Assembly: GCA_022562335.1 (NCBI GenBank)
Contig: JADFPM010000135.1
Location: 1 to 7,303 of the forward strand
Source of the DNA: Chloroflexota bacterium
Lineage (GTDB): Bacteria; Chloroflexota; Dehalococcoidia; Lucifugimonadales; UBA3495
DNA: 7,303 nucleotides
Direction of reading: 5' to 3'
Within the stretch, counting starts at the first letter, position 1; every line of letters starts with the position of its first letter. The notes beneath the pieces were generated by a model. That model made no database searches, was not told where the DNA came from, and saw nothing but the letters and a program-made list of their open reading frames with translations. Both the position numbers and the translations under genes were made by a program. This document shows positions 1-7,171 of the stretch, one piece after another.

Positions 1-777
1 GACGGAAGCTTTATGTGGCCCACGTCAATCGCCTTAGACAAAGCCGGCAACGCCTACGTGGCCGATGAATGGCTCAACCGGATCTCCGTATTCAACAAAG
101 AAGGCGAATGTTTCAGCAAGTGGGGAACCCTTGGTGACGGAGACGGCGAGATCAACCGCCCCTCCGGACTGGCATTCGATGCCGACGATAACCTCTATCT
201 GGTGGACAGCGTGAACCACCGAGTCCAGATATTCACCAAAGAGGGAAAATTCATATCAAAATGGGGCAGCAACGGCAGTGGCGATGGCGAGTTCAACTAT
301 CCTTGGGGCATAGAGATCGACCATAACGGCGACGTGTATATTGCCGACTGGCGCAACGACCGGATCCAAAAATTCGATCGCGACGGCCGGTTCCTGATGA
401 AGTTTGGCAGCTCCGGACAGGGTGATGGAGAGTTCGACCGGCCCACCGGTGTCGCCGTCGACAAGGATGGGATCATCTACGTCACCGACTTCAAGAACGA
501 CCGTCTTCAGATATTCGACGCCGATGGCGGCTTTATCACCACGCTGACCGGCGACGCGACCCTGTCGAAGTGGGGCCGGGAGCGGGTGCAGTTGGACCCG
601 TCGATGATCAGGGGCCGGGAAAGGGCGCCGGACCTAGCGGAGCGGGAGAAGCAGTTCCACGGTCCCATCGCGGTAGAGGTGGATGACGAGGGCCGAATCT
701 TCGTGGTGGAATGCTCTCGCCAGCGCCTCCAGGTCTTTCGGAAGCAGACCGCCCAGTTCATGGGTGGTCCCCTTTAA
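1..777 (+). CDS. NHL-repeat beta-propeller protein (5' end outside window)
   Basis: This is the C-terminal part of a beta-propeller built from NHL repeats, a fold usually used as a binding or scaffolding platform; ligand and function are unknown. Reading from base 1 gives 258 residues with no stop before TAA at 775-777. The first residues (DGSF, then MWPTSIALD) already match the repeat, so the ATG at base 13 is internal and the real start lies upstream. Repeat prolines fall at residues 7, 54, 101 and 148, a period of exactly 47, each preceded by a GDGEF-like turn and followed by a 'YxxD...NDRIQxF' strand pair. The last blade begins at P222 after a 27-residue charged insertion (about residues 180-220) and has E237 where the others have Asp. 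No membrane segment is visible in this part. Repeat identification is secure; whether it is secreted cannot be judged without the N-terminus. Confidence 0.9.
   Translation, partial: DGSFMWPTSIALDKAGNAYVADEWLNRISVFNKEGECFSKWGTLGDGDGEINRPSGLAFDADDNLYLVDSVNHRVQIFTKEGKFISKWGSNGSGDGEFNYPWGIEIDHNGDVYIADWRNDRIQKFDRDGRFLMKFGSSGQGDGEFDRPTGVAVDKDGIIYVTDFKNDRLQIFDADGGFITTLTGDATLSKWGRERVQLDPSMIRGRERAPDLAEREKQFHGPIAVEVDDEGRIFVVECSRQRLQVFRKQTAQFMGGPL
13..738 (+). repeat. Degenerate 141-bp coding repeats (NHL blades)
   Basis: The coding sequence contains four NHL units at a constant spacing of 141 bp (47 codons) and a fifth after an extra 81 bp. Shared protein features are a KWG/KFG strand end, a G-x-GDGEF loop, a Pro-x-Gly turn, an acidic 'D-x-D/N-G' turn and a 'YxAD' strand. 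The copies are diverged at the nucleotide level, so they are old structural repeats and not a recent tandem duplication. Confidence 0.8.
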
Positions 778-810
778 ATAGCCTGTAGTAGATCCCCCGA
801 TTGGGAAATC

Positions 811-851
811 AGGGCTGGCTGACCGAGTCTATCTCGCGTTACGCCAGCCCT
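811..851. terminator. Inverted repeat at convergent gene ends, possible bidirectional terminator
   Basis: A perfect 9-bp inverted repeat (AGGGCTGGC at 811-819, GCCAGCCCT at 843-851) lies between the ends of the plus-strand NHL gene and the minus-strand DUF2332 gene. The loop is 23 bases. A competing pairing, CTGACC (819-824) with GGTCAG (855-860), is also possible. Neither side has a proper U-tract, so a classical Rho-independent terminator is only weakly supported; position between convergent genes is the main argument. Confidence 0.4.
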
Positions 852-875
852 TATGGTCAGTGTGGTCTCGCGTTA
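832..875. repeat. 10-bp direct repeat TCTCGCGTTA
   Basis: TCTCGCGTTA occurs at 832-841 and again at 866-875, each followed within a few bases by a GCC...CAGCC sequence. The second copy supplies the TAA stop of the DUF2332 gene (minus strand, 875-873). It looks like a small local duplication at the gene end. No function is evident. Confidence 0.5.
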
Positions 876-1943
876 GCCGGCCAGCCATTCCAACCAATAG
901 CCGTGGCTGTCGCCGTTTGCCAGCCGCCGGTTGGTTTTTACCCCATCCCGGTAGTGGGTGACTTCCACCACCGAGTACTCGCCTCGCCGGACACCCTCCA
1001 TGGATACCACGGCCAGGTTTCTTTTAGCGCCGCGCTTCTCCACCAAAGTCCAAAACGCCTCCCTGGCCTCGGCGGGGAACTGGTTCAACACGTGGCTGTG
1101 GAAGAGACAAGGCAGCTGGCTTTCCGGGACCGAATCTATCAGACCCGGCAGCAGGTCCACCGCGTCTCCTTTAAGCACCTTGGGCGGCGCATCCGAGGCG
1201 GCCTGCATTGCCGCTTCCAGCAATTCCAGTTCATCCCGGCGTTCCGGCCAGACCAGGGCCTTTAGCCACATGGTCTCCTCCGGGTCATTCATGTCGATGG
1301 GGTTCAAGTCCACCCCTATCCGGCCAGCCACCATGGGCAGGATGCTGGGTAGCGTAGGGATTTGGTTGCCCCGGAATTTGGAGGAGATCTGAACCTGGGA
1401 TTCGAGGCCGCCGTAAACCCTGCCTTCTCCGTAGTCGTACCCGTAACTGTCCCACAGCATGTTCAGCCCGGCGCTGGCTCCGATCTCGATCAGATATAAT
1501 GCTCCACCCAAGCCCAGATCGTCCACGTAGACGAAGGCGGGCAGCAAGGAGGCGCAGCGGCGGACCACGTTGGTCTGCACCATCCGGGTAGCCAGCAGGC
1601 CGGTCAGCGCCTGTTGGCGTTCCAGGCAGAAGTCCCGGAACGCGGGCGCCGGGTCGTCAGACGGCGCGGGACTGCCGGAAATATTGGGGTAGAAGGCCGC
1701 CAGCGCATGGTCCGGCGTTTCCACCAATAGCCGTTGGACGGCGGCCAGGAAAAGATTGGGCTTCGGCTGGCCCCGTTTGGCCTGGTCTGCCAATGCAAGC
1801 AGGTCTTCGTCGGCCGCGATTCCCAGGGAGAGCCGGTGGTAAAGGGGCGACATACCCCGGCATTCCAGTTCGGCGAAACGTTGGAACGACTCGGACAGGG
1901 ATGCCAAGGATTGAGGGCGGCGGTCCCGGTTATTGGGCGTCAC
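873..1943 (-). CDS. DUF2332 family protein
   Basis: A 356-residue protein matching in my judgement the DUF2332 family, a bacterial family of unknown function and similar length. Visible hallmarks are 'SPLYHRLSLGIAADEDLLALA' near residues 32-52, 'QPKPNLFLAAVQRLLV' at about 59-74, and 'LIEIGASAGLNML' at 151-163. This last stretch resembles the glycine-rich motif I of class I SAM-dependent methyltransferases; 'LFHSHVLNQFP' at 280-290 follows late in the protein. A methyltransferase-like fold is an inference, not established. No signal peptide or membrane segment is seen, so a cytoplasmic location is expected. It lies 71 bases after hisB on the same strand and is probably the last gene of the his transcript. 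The start is a GTG without a clear Shine-Dalgarno sequence, and the frame stays open upstream beyond the hisB stop, so the exact N-terminus is uncertain. Confidence 0.85.
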   Translation of the reverse strand: MTPNNRDRRPQSLASLSESFQRFAELECRGMSPLYHRLSLGIAADEDLLALADQAKRGQPKPNLFLAAVQRLLVETPDHALAAFYPNISGSPAPSDDPAPAFRDFCLERQQALTGLLATRMVQTNVVRRCASLLPAFVYVDDLGLGGALYLIEIGASAGLNMLWDSYGYDYGEGRVYGGLESQVQISSKFRGNQIPTLPSILPMVAGRIGVDLNPIDMNDPEETMWLKALVWPERRDELELLEAAMQAASDAPPKVLKGDAVDLLPGLIDSVPESQLPCLFHSHVLNQFPAEAREAFWTLVEKRGAKRNLAVVSMEGVRRGEYSVVEVTHYRDGVKTNRRLANGDSHGYWLEWLAG

Positions 1944-2014
1944 GAAAAGCCGTGGGCCGAGGCCAGGCTTGGATCGTCGGGTTGGATCGGGGTCCAGATA
2001 GAGAAACCGTATCC

Positions 2015-2653
2015 CTATCCTGAGATGGTGCCCTTGGTGCTGGGGACCTGGCCGGGGGCGCGGGGGTCGGGCTCCACGGCGTCTCTAAGGGCGCGGGCCA
2101 GGGCTTTGCACAGCGCTTCCGCCTTGTGGTGGGGGCTTTCTCCGGTCAAAACCTTGGCGTGGAGGTTGATCTTGGCCTCGACGGCGAAAGACTCCAGGAA
2201 ATGGCGGATCAGGTCGCCGGGCAGGGTTTCCACCATCACGCCTTCCAACCCGGTTTCCACCACGGCGTAGGGACGGCCGCTGCAATCCACGGTCACCTGG
2301 ACCAGGGTCTCGTCCAGGGGCACGATGGCGTGGCCCATGCGGCGAATGCCCACCGGCTCGCCCAGGGCTTGGTGGAAGGCCCGGCCCAGCATGATGGCCA
2401 CGTCTTCCACCAGGTGGTGCCAGCCGGTGTGAACGTCTCCCTTGGCGCGCAAGGTTATGTCAAATAATCCGTGGCGGGCCAACTGGTTGACCATGTGGTC
2501 CAAAAAGCCGTTGCCGGTGTCAACGTCGTAAATCCCCTGGCCGTCCAGGTTGACGGATATGGTGATCTCGGTCTCGTTGGTTTTCCGCTCCAGGGAGGCG
2601 GTCCGGCTTCCCTGGGCCGCCGGTTGTTTTGCTATTTCTTGGTTCGACGCCAA
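2015..2653 (-). CDS. hisB: Imidazoleglycerol-phosphate dehydratase
   Basis: HisB converts imidazole glycerol phosphate to imidazole acetol phosphate in the cytoplasm (histidine pathway step 6), using a dinuclear Mn site. The frame is open back to 2788, but that part lies inside hisC. I place the start at TTG 2653: a strong GGGAGGG lies 8 bases upstream and gives 212 residues, close to the usual ~195-200 with a short tail before the conserved 'RKTNETEI'. Metal-binding elements are present: GFLDHM with H53, HHLVED with H79/H80/E83, H108 in 'RMGHAIVPLDE', H151, and HHKAE with H175/H176/E179. The C-terminal 'PSTKGTI' phosphate-binding motif is intact. This is a monofunctional enzyme without the phosphatase domain of enteric HisB. 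Oddity: the usual D-x-HHTVED reads GWHHLVED. It begins 5 bases after the hisC stop, so it is probably translationally coupled. Confidence 0.95.
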   Translation of the reverse strand: MASNQEIAKQPAAQGSRTASLERKTNETEITISVNLDGQGIYDVDTGNGFLDHMVNQLARHGLFDITLRAKGDVHTGWHHLVEDVAIMLGRAFHQALGEPVGIRRMGHAIVPLDETLVQVTVDCSGRPYAVVETGLEGVMVETLPGDLIRHFLESFAVEAKINLHAKVLTGESPHHKAEALCKALARALRDAVEPDPRAPGQVPSTKGTISG

Positions 2654-2658
2654 AATCC

Positions 2659-3759
2659 CTACCCTCCCACCAGTTCGCGGAGCGCTTCTATCACCGCGTC
2701 GGTCTCGCTGGGCAATCCCACGCTGATCCGGATGAAATCCTTGAGTTGGGGCGTTCCCCAGTAACGCAGGAAGATGCCTTTCCGGCAAAACCCGTCAAAT
2801 ATCTCCTGACCCCGGCCTTCGGGCATCTGACAAAGGATGAAGTTGGCCCGGGAAGGCCACGGAGTCACGCCGGGGACCTGTTTCAGCAGGTCCATCATCC
2901 GGTCCCGCTCCGCCACTATCTTATGAACGCGTTCCAGCAGACCCGGGCGGTCTTCCAGCGAAGCCAACAGTGCGATCTCCGACGCCAGGTTGACGTTGTA
3001 GGGGGGCTTCATGCCCATCATGACCGATGCCAGGTCCGGGTGCATCACGCCCAGGCCGATACGCAACCCGGCCAGGCCGGCCCACTTGCTGAAGGTCCGC
3101 AACACCACCAGGTTGGGATATTCGTCGACCAGGGGTATGGAAGTCTCGCCGCAAAATTCGTAGTAGGCTTCGTCCACCACCACCAGCAAGCCGGTGTCCA
3201 ACATGCCCCTTATCTGGGCCTCGCTGACTATGTTGCCCGACGGGTTATTCGGCGAAGGGAAAAAGATGGCTTTGGTGTTGGCGGTGGCGGCGGTGCGCAT
3301 ACTTTCCAGGTCGATCTCGAAATTCTCGTCCCGCTCCACCGAGATCACTTCTCCGCCACACACCTCGGTGGAAAAGGCGTACATGCCAAAGGTGGGCGTG
3401 GGGATGATTATGTTGTCGCCCGGTCCCACGAACATGCGCAACAAGAGGTCGATGAGCTCGTCGCTGCCGTTGCCCGCCACGATGCGGCCGGCGTCCACGC
3501 CCAGGTAATCCGACAGGCTTTCCCGAAGACGCCTTTGGTCCGGGTCGGGATAGTGGTTGTAATGGGGAAACGCGCCCAGGGCCTCGGCCACGCGGGGCGA
3601 CGGTCCGTAGGGGTTTTCGTTCCCGTTCAGCCGGATCACTTTTTCGGGAGGTATCCCGGCCTGCTCGGCCATGGCCTCCATGGGGTCCACGCCGCTGTAC
3701 GGTTTGATACGGCGGATGTGTGGCAGAAGCAGATTTTTTACGGTTTCGCTATCGTTCAT
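2659..3759 (-). CDS. hisC: Histidinol-phosphate aminotransferase
   Basis: HisC transfers the amino group of glutamate to imidazole acetol phosphate, giving histidinol phosphate; it is a cytoplasmic PLP enzyme of aminotransferase fold type I, class II. The 366-residue product has normal length. Visible motifs: 'NGNENPYGPSP' (45-55) for substrate/PLP contact, 'GNGSDELIDLL' (96-106) for the phosphate loop, 'PSPNNPSGN' (168-176) with the PLP-contacting Asn, 'VVDEAYYEF' (194-202) with D196 and Y199, and 'RTFSKWAGLAGLRIG' with the Schiff-base Lys at K225. The C-terminal small domain carries 'RISVG', with the expected substrate-carboxylate Arg. The ATG start is preceded by AGGA at 9 bases. It follows hisD after 178 bases and abuts hisB. 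Related aromatic or cobalamin-pathway aminotransferases look alike, but the neighbours settle the assignment. Confidence 0.96.
   Translation of the reverse strand: MNDSETVKNLLLPHIRRIKPYSGVDPMEAMAEQAGIPPEKVIRLNGNENPYGPSPRVAEALGAFPHYNHYPDPDQRRLRESLSDYLGVDAGRIVAGNGSDELIDLLLRMFVGPGDNIIIPTPTFGMYAFSTEVCGGEVISVERDENFEIDLESMRTAATANTKAIFFPSPNNPSGNIVSEAQIRGMLDTGLLVVVDEAYYEFCGETSIPLVDEYPNLVVLRTFSKWAGLAGLRIGLGVMHPDLASVMMGMKPPYNVNLASEIALLASLEDRPGLLERVHKIVAERDRMMDLLKQVPGVTPWPSRANFILCQMPEGRGQEIFDGFCRKGIFLRYWGTPQLKDFIRISVGLPSETDAVIEALRELVGG
2662..2668 (-). promoter_or_regulatory. Ribosome binding site for hisB, inside the hisC 3' end
   Basis: The minus strand reads GGGAGGG immediately before the TAG stop of hisC and 8 bases before a TTG codon in the hisB frame. 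It contains the full GGAGG core. It is the argument for starting hisB at 2653, because there is no ATG or GTG between the end of hisC and the conserved HisB domain. Confidence 0.75.
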
Positions 3760-3768
3760 TTTGCCAAG

Positions 3769-3772
3769 TCCT
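3769..3772 (-). promoter_or_regulatory. Ribosome binding site for hisC
   Basis: AGGA on the minus strand lies 9 bases before the ATG of hisC and supports 3759 as the start. The preceding in-frame-shifted reading ends with TGA overlapping this ATG (ATGA). Confidence 0.55.
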
Positions 3773-3906
3773 GCTCTTGCGAGTGCAGGGTGATTTCTTC
3801 CTCGTTGATCCTTTGTGTCCGTTTTTGAATGTGGGAACAGACGGCCAACTACTCAAAAGAGAATGTCATGCTCCGCGGAATCTATACTAATCTTAACCAA
3901 AGGGCT

Positions 3907-3919
3907 CGGTGTGACACCG
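3907..3919. repeat. 13-base palindrome in the hisD-hisC gap
   Basis: CGGTGTGACACCG is a perfect inverted repeat around one central base, 18 bases after the hisD stop. As RNA from the minus strand it would form a small hairpin (5-6 bp) followed by CCCTTTGGTT, which is only weakly U-rich. It could be a weak terminator/processing hairpin after hisD, or an operator-like site. The rest of the 178-base gap (3760-3937) is AT-richer than the surroundings, but I could not find a convincing pair of -35/-10 boxes for a hisC promoter. Confidence 0.35.
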
Positions 3920-3937
3920 TAAACCTTTAGCATCAGG

Positions 3938-5264
<1,327 letters not shown>

Positions 5265-5275
<11 letters not shown>

Positions 5276-6032
5276 TCAGGTACTCCCGGGCCAGGGACAC
5301 CGTTTCTTCCAGCGCCCGTTCCTGGTAGGCGGCCAGCTTTTCTTCGGGGATCTTCTCGTAGACCTTCTCCATGCTGAAGGGCATCTGCTCGAGGAAACGG
5401 TCGACTTCGCTCTGTACGTCATCGTTGTCCCGGTACATCCGGTTCAAGGCCCGCTTCAACCGGTCCCAGGTGAATTCCCGCCCAAGAAACCCCTGGACCC
5501 AGCCGCGCCACTCCAGGAGCACTTCCGTCTCCAGAAATCCCACTTCCAGCGCCGGGTCCGAGCAATCGATGGCCTGGGTGGCCGGTGTGAACCCTTCCAT
5601 GGCGCCGAACGCCCGGCGGTCCATCTCCAGCTGCAACGCGCGGTCCCAGATGTGGGCTTCGGATTCGGAGCTGGTGACCCGGCTGTCCGGCTGGCTGGGG
5701 TCGAAATGGGGCCGGAACATGGTGGTGATCCAGACCTCGTCGGCCACCAGATGGGATATATAACCCAACATGAAAGCCCGGGTGGTGGCGTTGAGCGCGG
5801 CGGGGTCGTTCATTTCCGGGTGAAGCTCCAACATTCGGCGGGCGCCCTCTCCCACCGTCTGCACCGAAAGGCCGGCGAAGTGGGTGCGGTCCCTGGGCCA
5901 TTTGGTCATGGCCCGTATGTCCGGCGCGGTGGACCCCAGGTAAAAGCTGCCCACGCAGTCATAGGCAAAGCCCCAGTCCAACCTTTCGGCCGCCTGTTGC
6001 GCCATGAATATGTGCATCGGCAGATTTGGCAT
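5265..6032 (-). CDS. Zinc-dependent phospholipase C family-like protein
   Basis: A 255-residue protein that resembles the zinc-dependent phospholipase C fold (PF00882-type; alpha-helical, trinuclear zinc). The pattern of potential metal ligands is visible: H7 in 'PMHIFMA', D38 in 'GSTAPDIR', H51 in 'RTHF', and the pair H94/D98 in 'GYISHLVADEVW'. The C-terminal third (about 150-255) is helix-rich and charged, with no recognised motif. Secreted phospholipases of this fold carry a signal peptide; none is present here, so the protein is probably cytoplasmic and its substrate is unknown. The ATG start has only a weak AGG upstream. It sits between hisG and hisD and overlaps hisD by 11 bases, so it is almost certainly cotranscribed with the his genes, but no role in histidine synthesis is known for this family. 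Family assignment is by motif pattern; enzymatic activity is inferred. Confidence 0.75.
5283..5287 (-). promoter_or_regulatory. Ribosome binding site for hisD
   Basis: GGGAG on the minus strand lies 7 bases before the GTG at 5275, inside the last codons of the upstream phospholipase-like gene. It supports the GTG start and the 11-base overlap, a layout that usually means translational coupling. Confidence 0.65.
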
Positions 6033-6059
6033 CGGTTACCTAAAGTTATTCTCTCAACA

Positions 6060-6069
6060 ATCGGCCGAT
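6060..6069. repeat. 10-bp perfect palindrome ATCGGCCGAT
   Basis: ATCGGCCGAT lies in the gap between hisG and the phospholipase-like gene, 28 bases upstream of the latter's ATG. It might be a protein-binding site or a minor hairpin, but a palindrome of this size occurs by chance in GC-rich DNA. Confidence 0.25.
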
Positions 6070-6092
6070 CAAGGCAAAGCCCTCAGCCATCC

Positions 6093-6130
6093 AAAAAAAG
6101 CTGATAGCTGAATGCTGACGGCTGATAGCT
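6093..6130. repeat. Tandem heptamer repeat GCTGANN next to the hisG stop
   Basis: On the plus strand four consecutive heptamers run from 6100 to 6127: GCTGATA, GCTGAAT, GCTGACG, GCTGATA, followed by a partial GCT (6128-6130). An A7 tract (6093-6099) flanks them. The array touches the hisG stop codon (minus strand, 6132-6130). It is clearly distinct from the surrounding coding sequence. The strict 7-base phase with a constant GCTGA core argues for a short tandem or interspersed repeat and against chance. The remaining gap to 6032 holds only the ATCGGCCGAT palindrome and a weak ribosome binding site. Confidence 0.7.
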
Positions 6131-7146
6131 TACGTCCCCTCTCCGAATAGCTGTTCAAAAGCCCGGGACCGCCCATCGAAGAGATAGCTCAATTGGGAGG
6201 CGGCAATGTCCACCGCGCCCGAATCCCTAAGGTGATCCACGGCCTCCAACAGGCGTTCCTTGGTGACCAGCAGGCTGACGCTGTACCAACCCTGATCGTC
6301 TACGTTGTAGACCCTGGCGATGGTGGGTCCCTGCAGGCCGGCCAACTGGGGCCGGGCCAAGATGGTGGCGCTGACCTGCTGTTCCGACTCCCCCTGGACG
6401 TTGGCGGTGAGGCGGTAATACGGCTCCGCCCTGAGGTGAGACTCGAGCAATTCCGCCAATGACCGGGCCAGGCTGAGGCACCGGTCCGACTTGGCCAGTT
6501 GCAGCGGGTTGGCGATCAGACACGCCTGGGAGACCAGGATGGTCCCTTCCTCCAGGGTCTTGAGCCGGTTCTCCCGCAGGGTGGTCCCCGTGGCGGTCAG
6601 GTCGGCGATCAGGTCGGCATACCCGGCCACCGGCGCCGCCTCCAATGAGCCGCTGGTGGGCACCAGGGTGAAGTAATTTATCCCCCGGTCGAACAGGTAG
6701 CGGCGGAGCATCCTGGGATACTTGGTGGCGATGCGAAGCTGCTTGCCTTCCTGATGAAATTCCAGGGCCAGGTCGGCCAGGTCGGCCACTGAGGACACGT
6801 CCAGCCAGGAGTCGGGCACCGCCAGAACGAACTCACAACTGCCGTAACCCAGGTCCGGGATGAGGGTGGTGACCCGGCTCTCGTCGATACGGTTTTCCAA
6901 CAGACGGTCCAAGCCGGTGATGCCAAGTTCGGCGCTTCCCTCTTCAACCTTCATGGGAATGTCGCCGGTGCGTTGGAACAGCACGGCCACTCCCGGCAAC
7001 GCGGGTATGCTTCCCGTGTACCGCCGGGCATTGGGCCGCCGCACGGCCAGACCGCAGGCCTTCATGAACGCCAACGTGTTCTCGTGCAGCTCGCCGTCGC
7101 TGGGCAGCACCAGGCGCATGCCTATTTCTTCGTTTGGATCAGTCAC
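6130..7146 (-). CDS. hisG: ATP phosphoribosyltransferase, long form
   Basis: HisG joins ATP and PRPP to make phosphoribosyl-ATP, the committed and feedback-controlled first step of histidine synthesis, in the cytoplasm. At 338 residues this is the long form, longer than the ~300 of enteric HisG. The catalytic two-lobed domain covers about residues 10-240, with 'LGITGLDRL' (74-82), 'RIATKYPRM' (138-146) and the PRPP-binding loop 'GYADLIADLTATGTTL' (175-190). Residues about 245-322 form the ACT-like HisG_C regulatory domain ('YYRLTANV', 'TIARVYNVDDQGWYSV'), which binds histidine in relatives. The GTG at 7146 is the most upstream possible start, since a TGA lies two codons before it; the ATG at 7119 (residue 10, 'MRLVLPSDGEL') fits the family start better and would give 329 residues. 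Both have poor Shine-Dalgarno sequences. It follows the partial upstream gene by 25 bases. Confidence 0.95.
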   Translation of the reverse strand: MTDPNEEIGMRLVLPSDGELHENTLAFMKACGLAVRRPNARRYTGSIPALPGVAVLFQRTGDIPMKVEEGSAELGITGLDRLLENRIDESRVTTLIPDLGYGSCEFVLAVPDSWLDVSSVADLADLALEFHQEGKQLRIATKYPRMLRRYLFDRGINYFTLVPTSGSLEAAPVAGYADLIADLTATGTTLRENRLKTLEEGTILVSQACLIANPLQLAKSDRCLSLARSLAELLESHLRAEPYYRLTANVQGESEQQVSATILARPQLAGLQGPTIARVYNVDDQGWYSVSLLVTKERLLEAVDHLRDSGAVDIAASQLSYLFDGRSRAFEQLFGEGT

Positions 7147-7171
7147 TTTTCAGTCTGCTCATTCCCTGCGG

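Noticed and set aside
1969..1989. Direct repeat TTGGATCG (1969-1976 and 1982-1989) between hisB and the DUF2332 gene
   Set aside because: Only 8 bases, in GC-rich spacer, with no further copies or symmetry; likely chance.
2654..2788. Upstream extension of hisB to TTG 2788
   Set aside because: This would overlap hisC by about 130 bases with no conserved HisB residues; the TTG at 2653 with its strong ribosome binding site is better.
2629..3828. Long plus-strand open frame of 399 codons opposite hisC
   Set aside because: It lies antisense to hisC, whose motifs are complete, and its translation has the His/Gln/Val-rich look of an antisense shadow in GC-rich DNA.
3756..3848. Small frame before hisC as a histidine leader peptide
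   Set aside because: Only two isolated His codons, no terminator/antiterminator pair, and mid-operon position; not an attenuator.
3881..3909. Promoter for hisC based on TATAGA/TAGTAT on the minus strand
   Set aside because: No -35-like hexamer at 16-18 bases upstream of either -10 candidate.
6093..6105. T-run on the minus strand after hisG as a Rho-independent terminator
   Set aside because: The T7 follows heptamers that cannot form a stable GC-rich hairpin; TCAGC can pair with GCTGA only across the T-run and for 5 bp.
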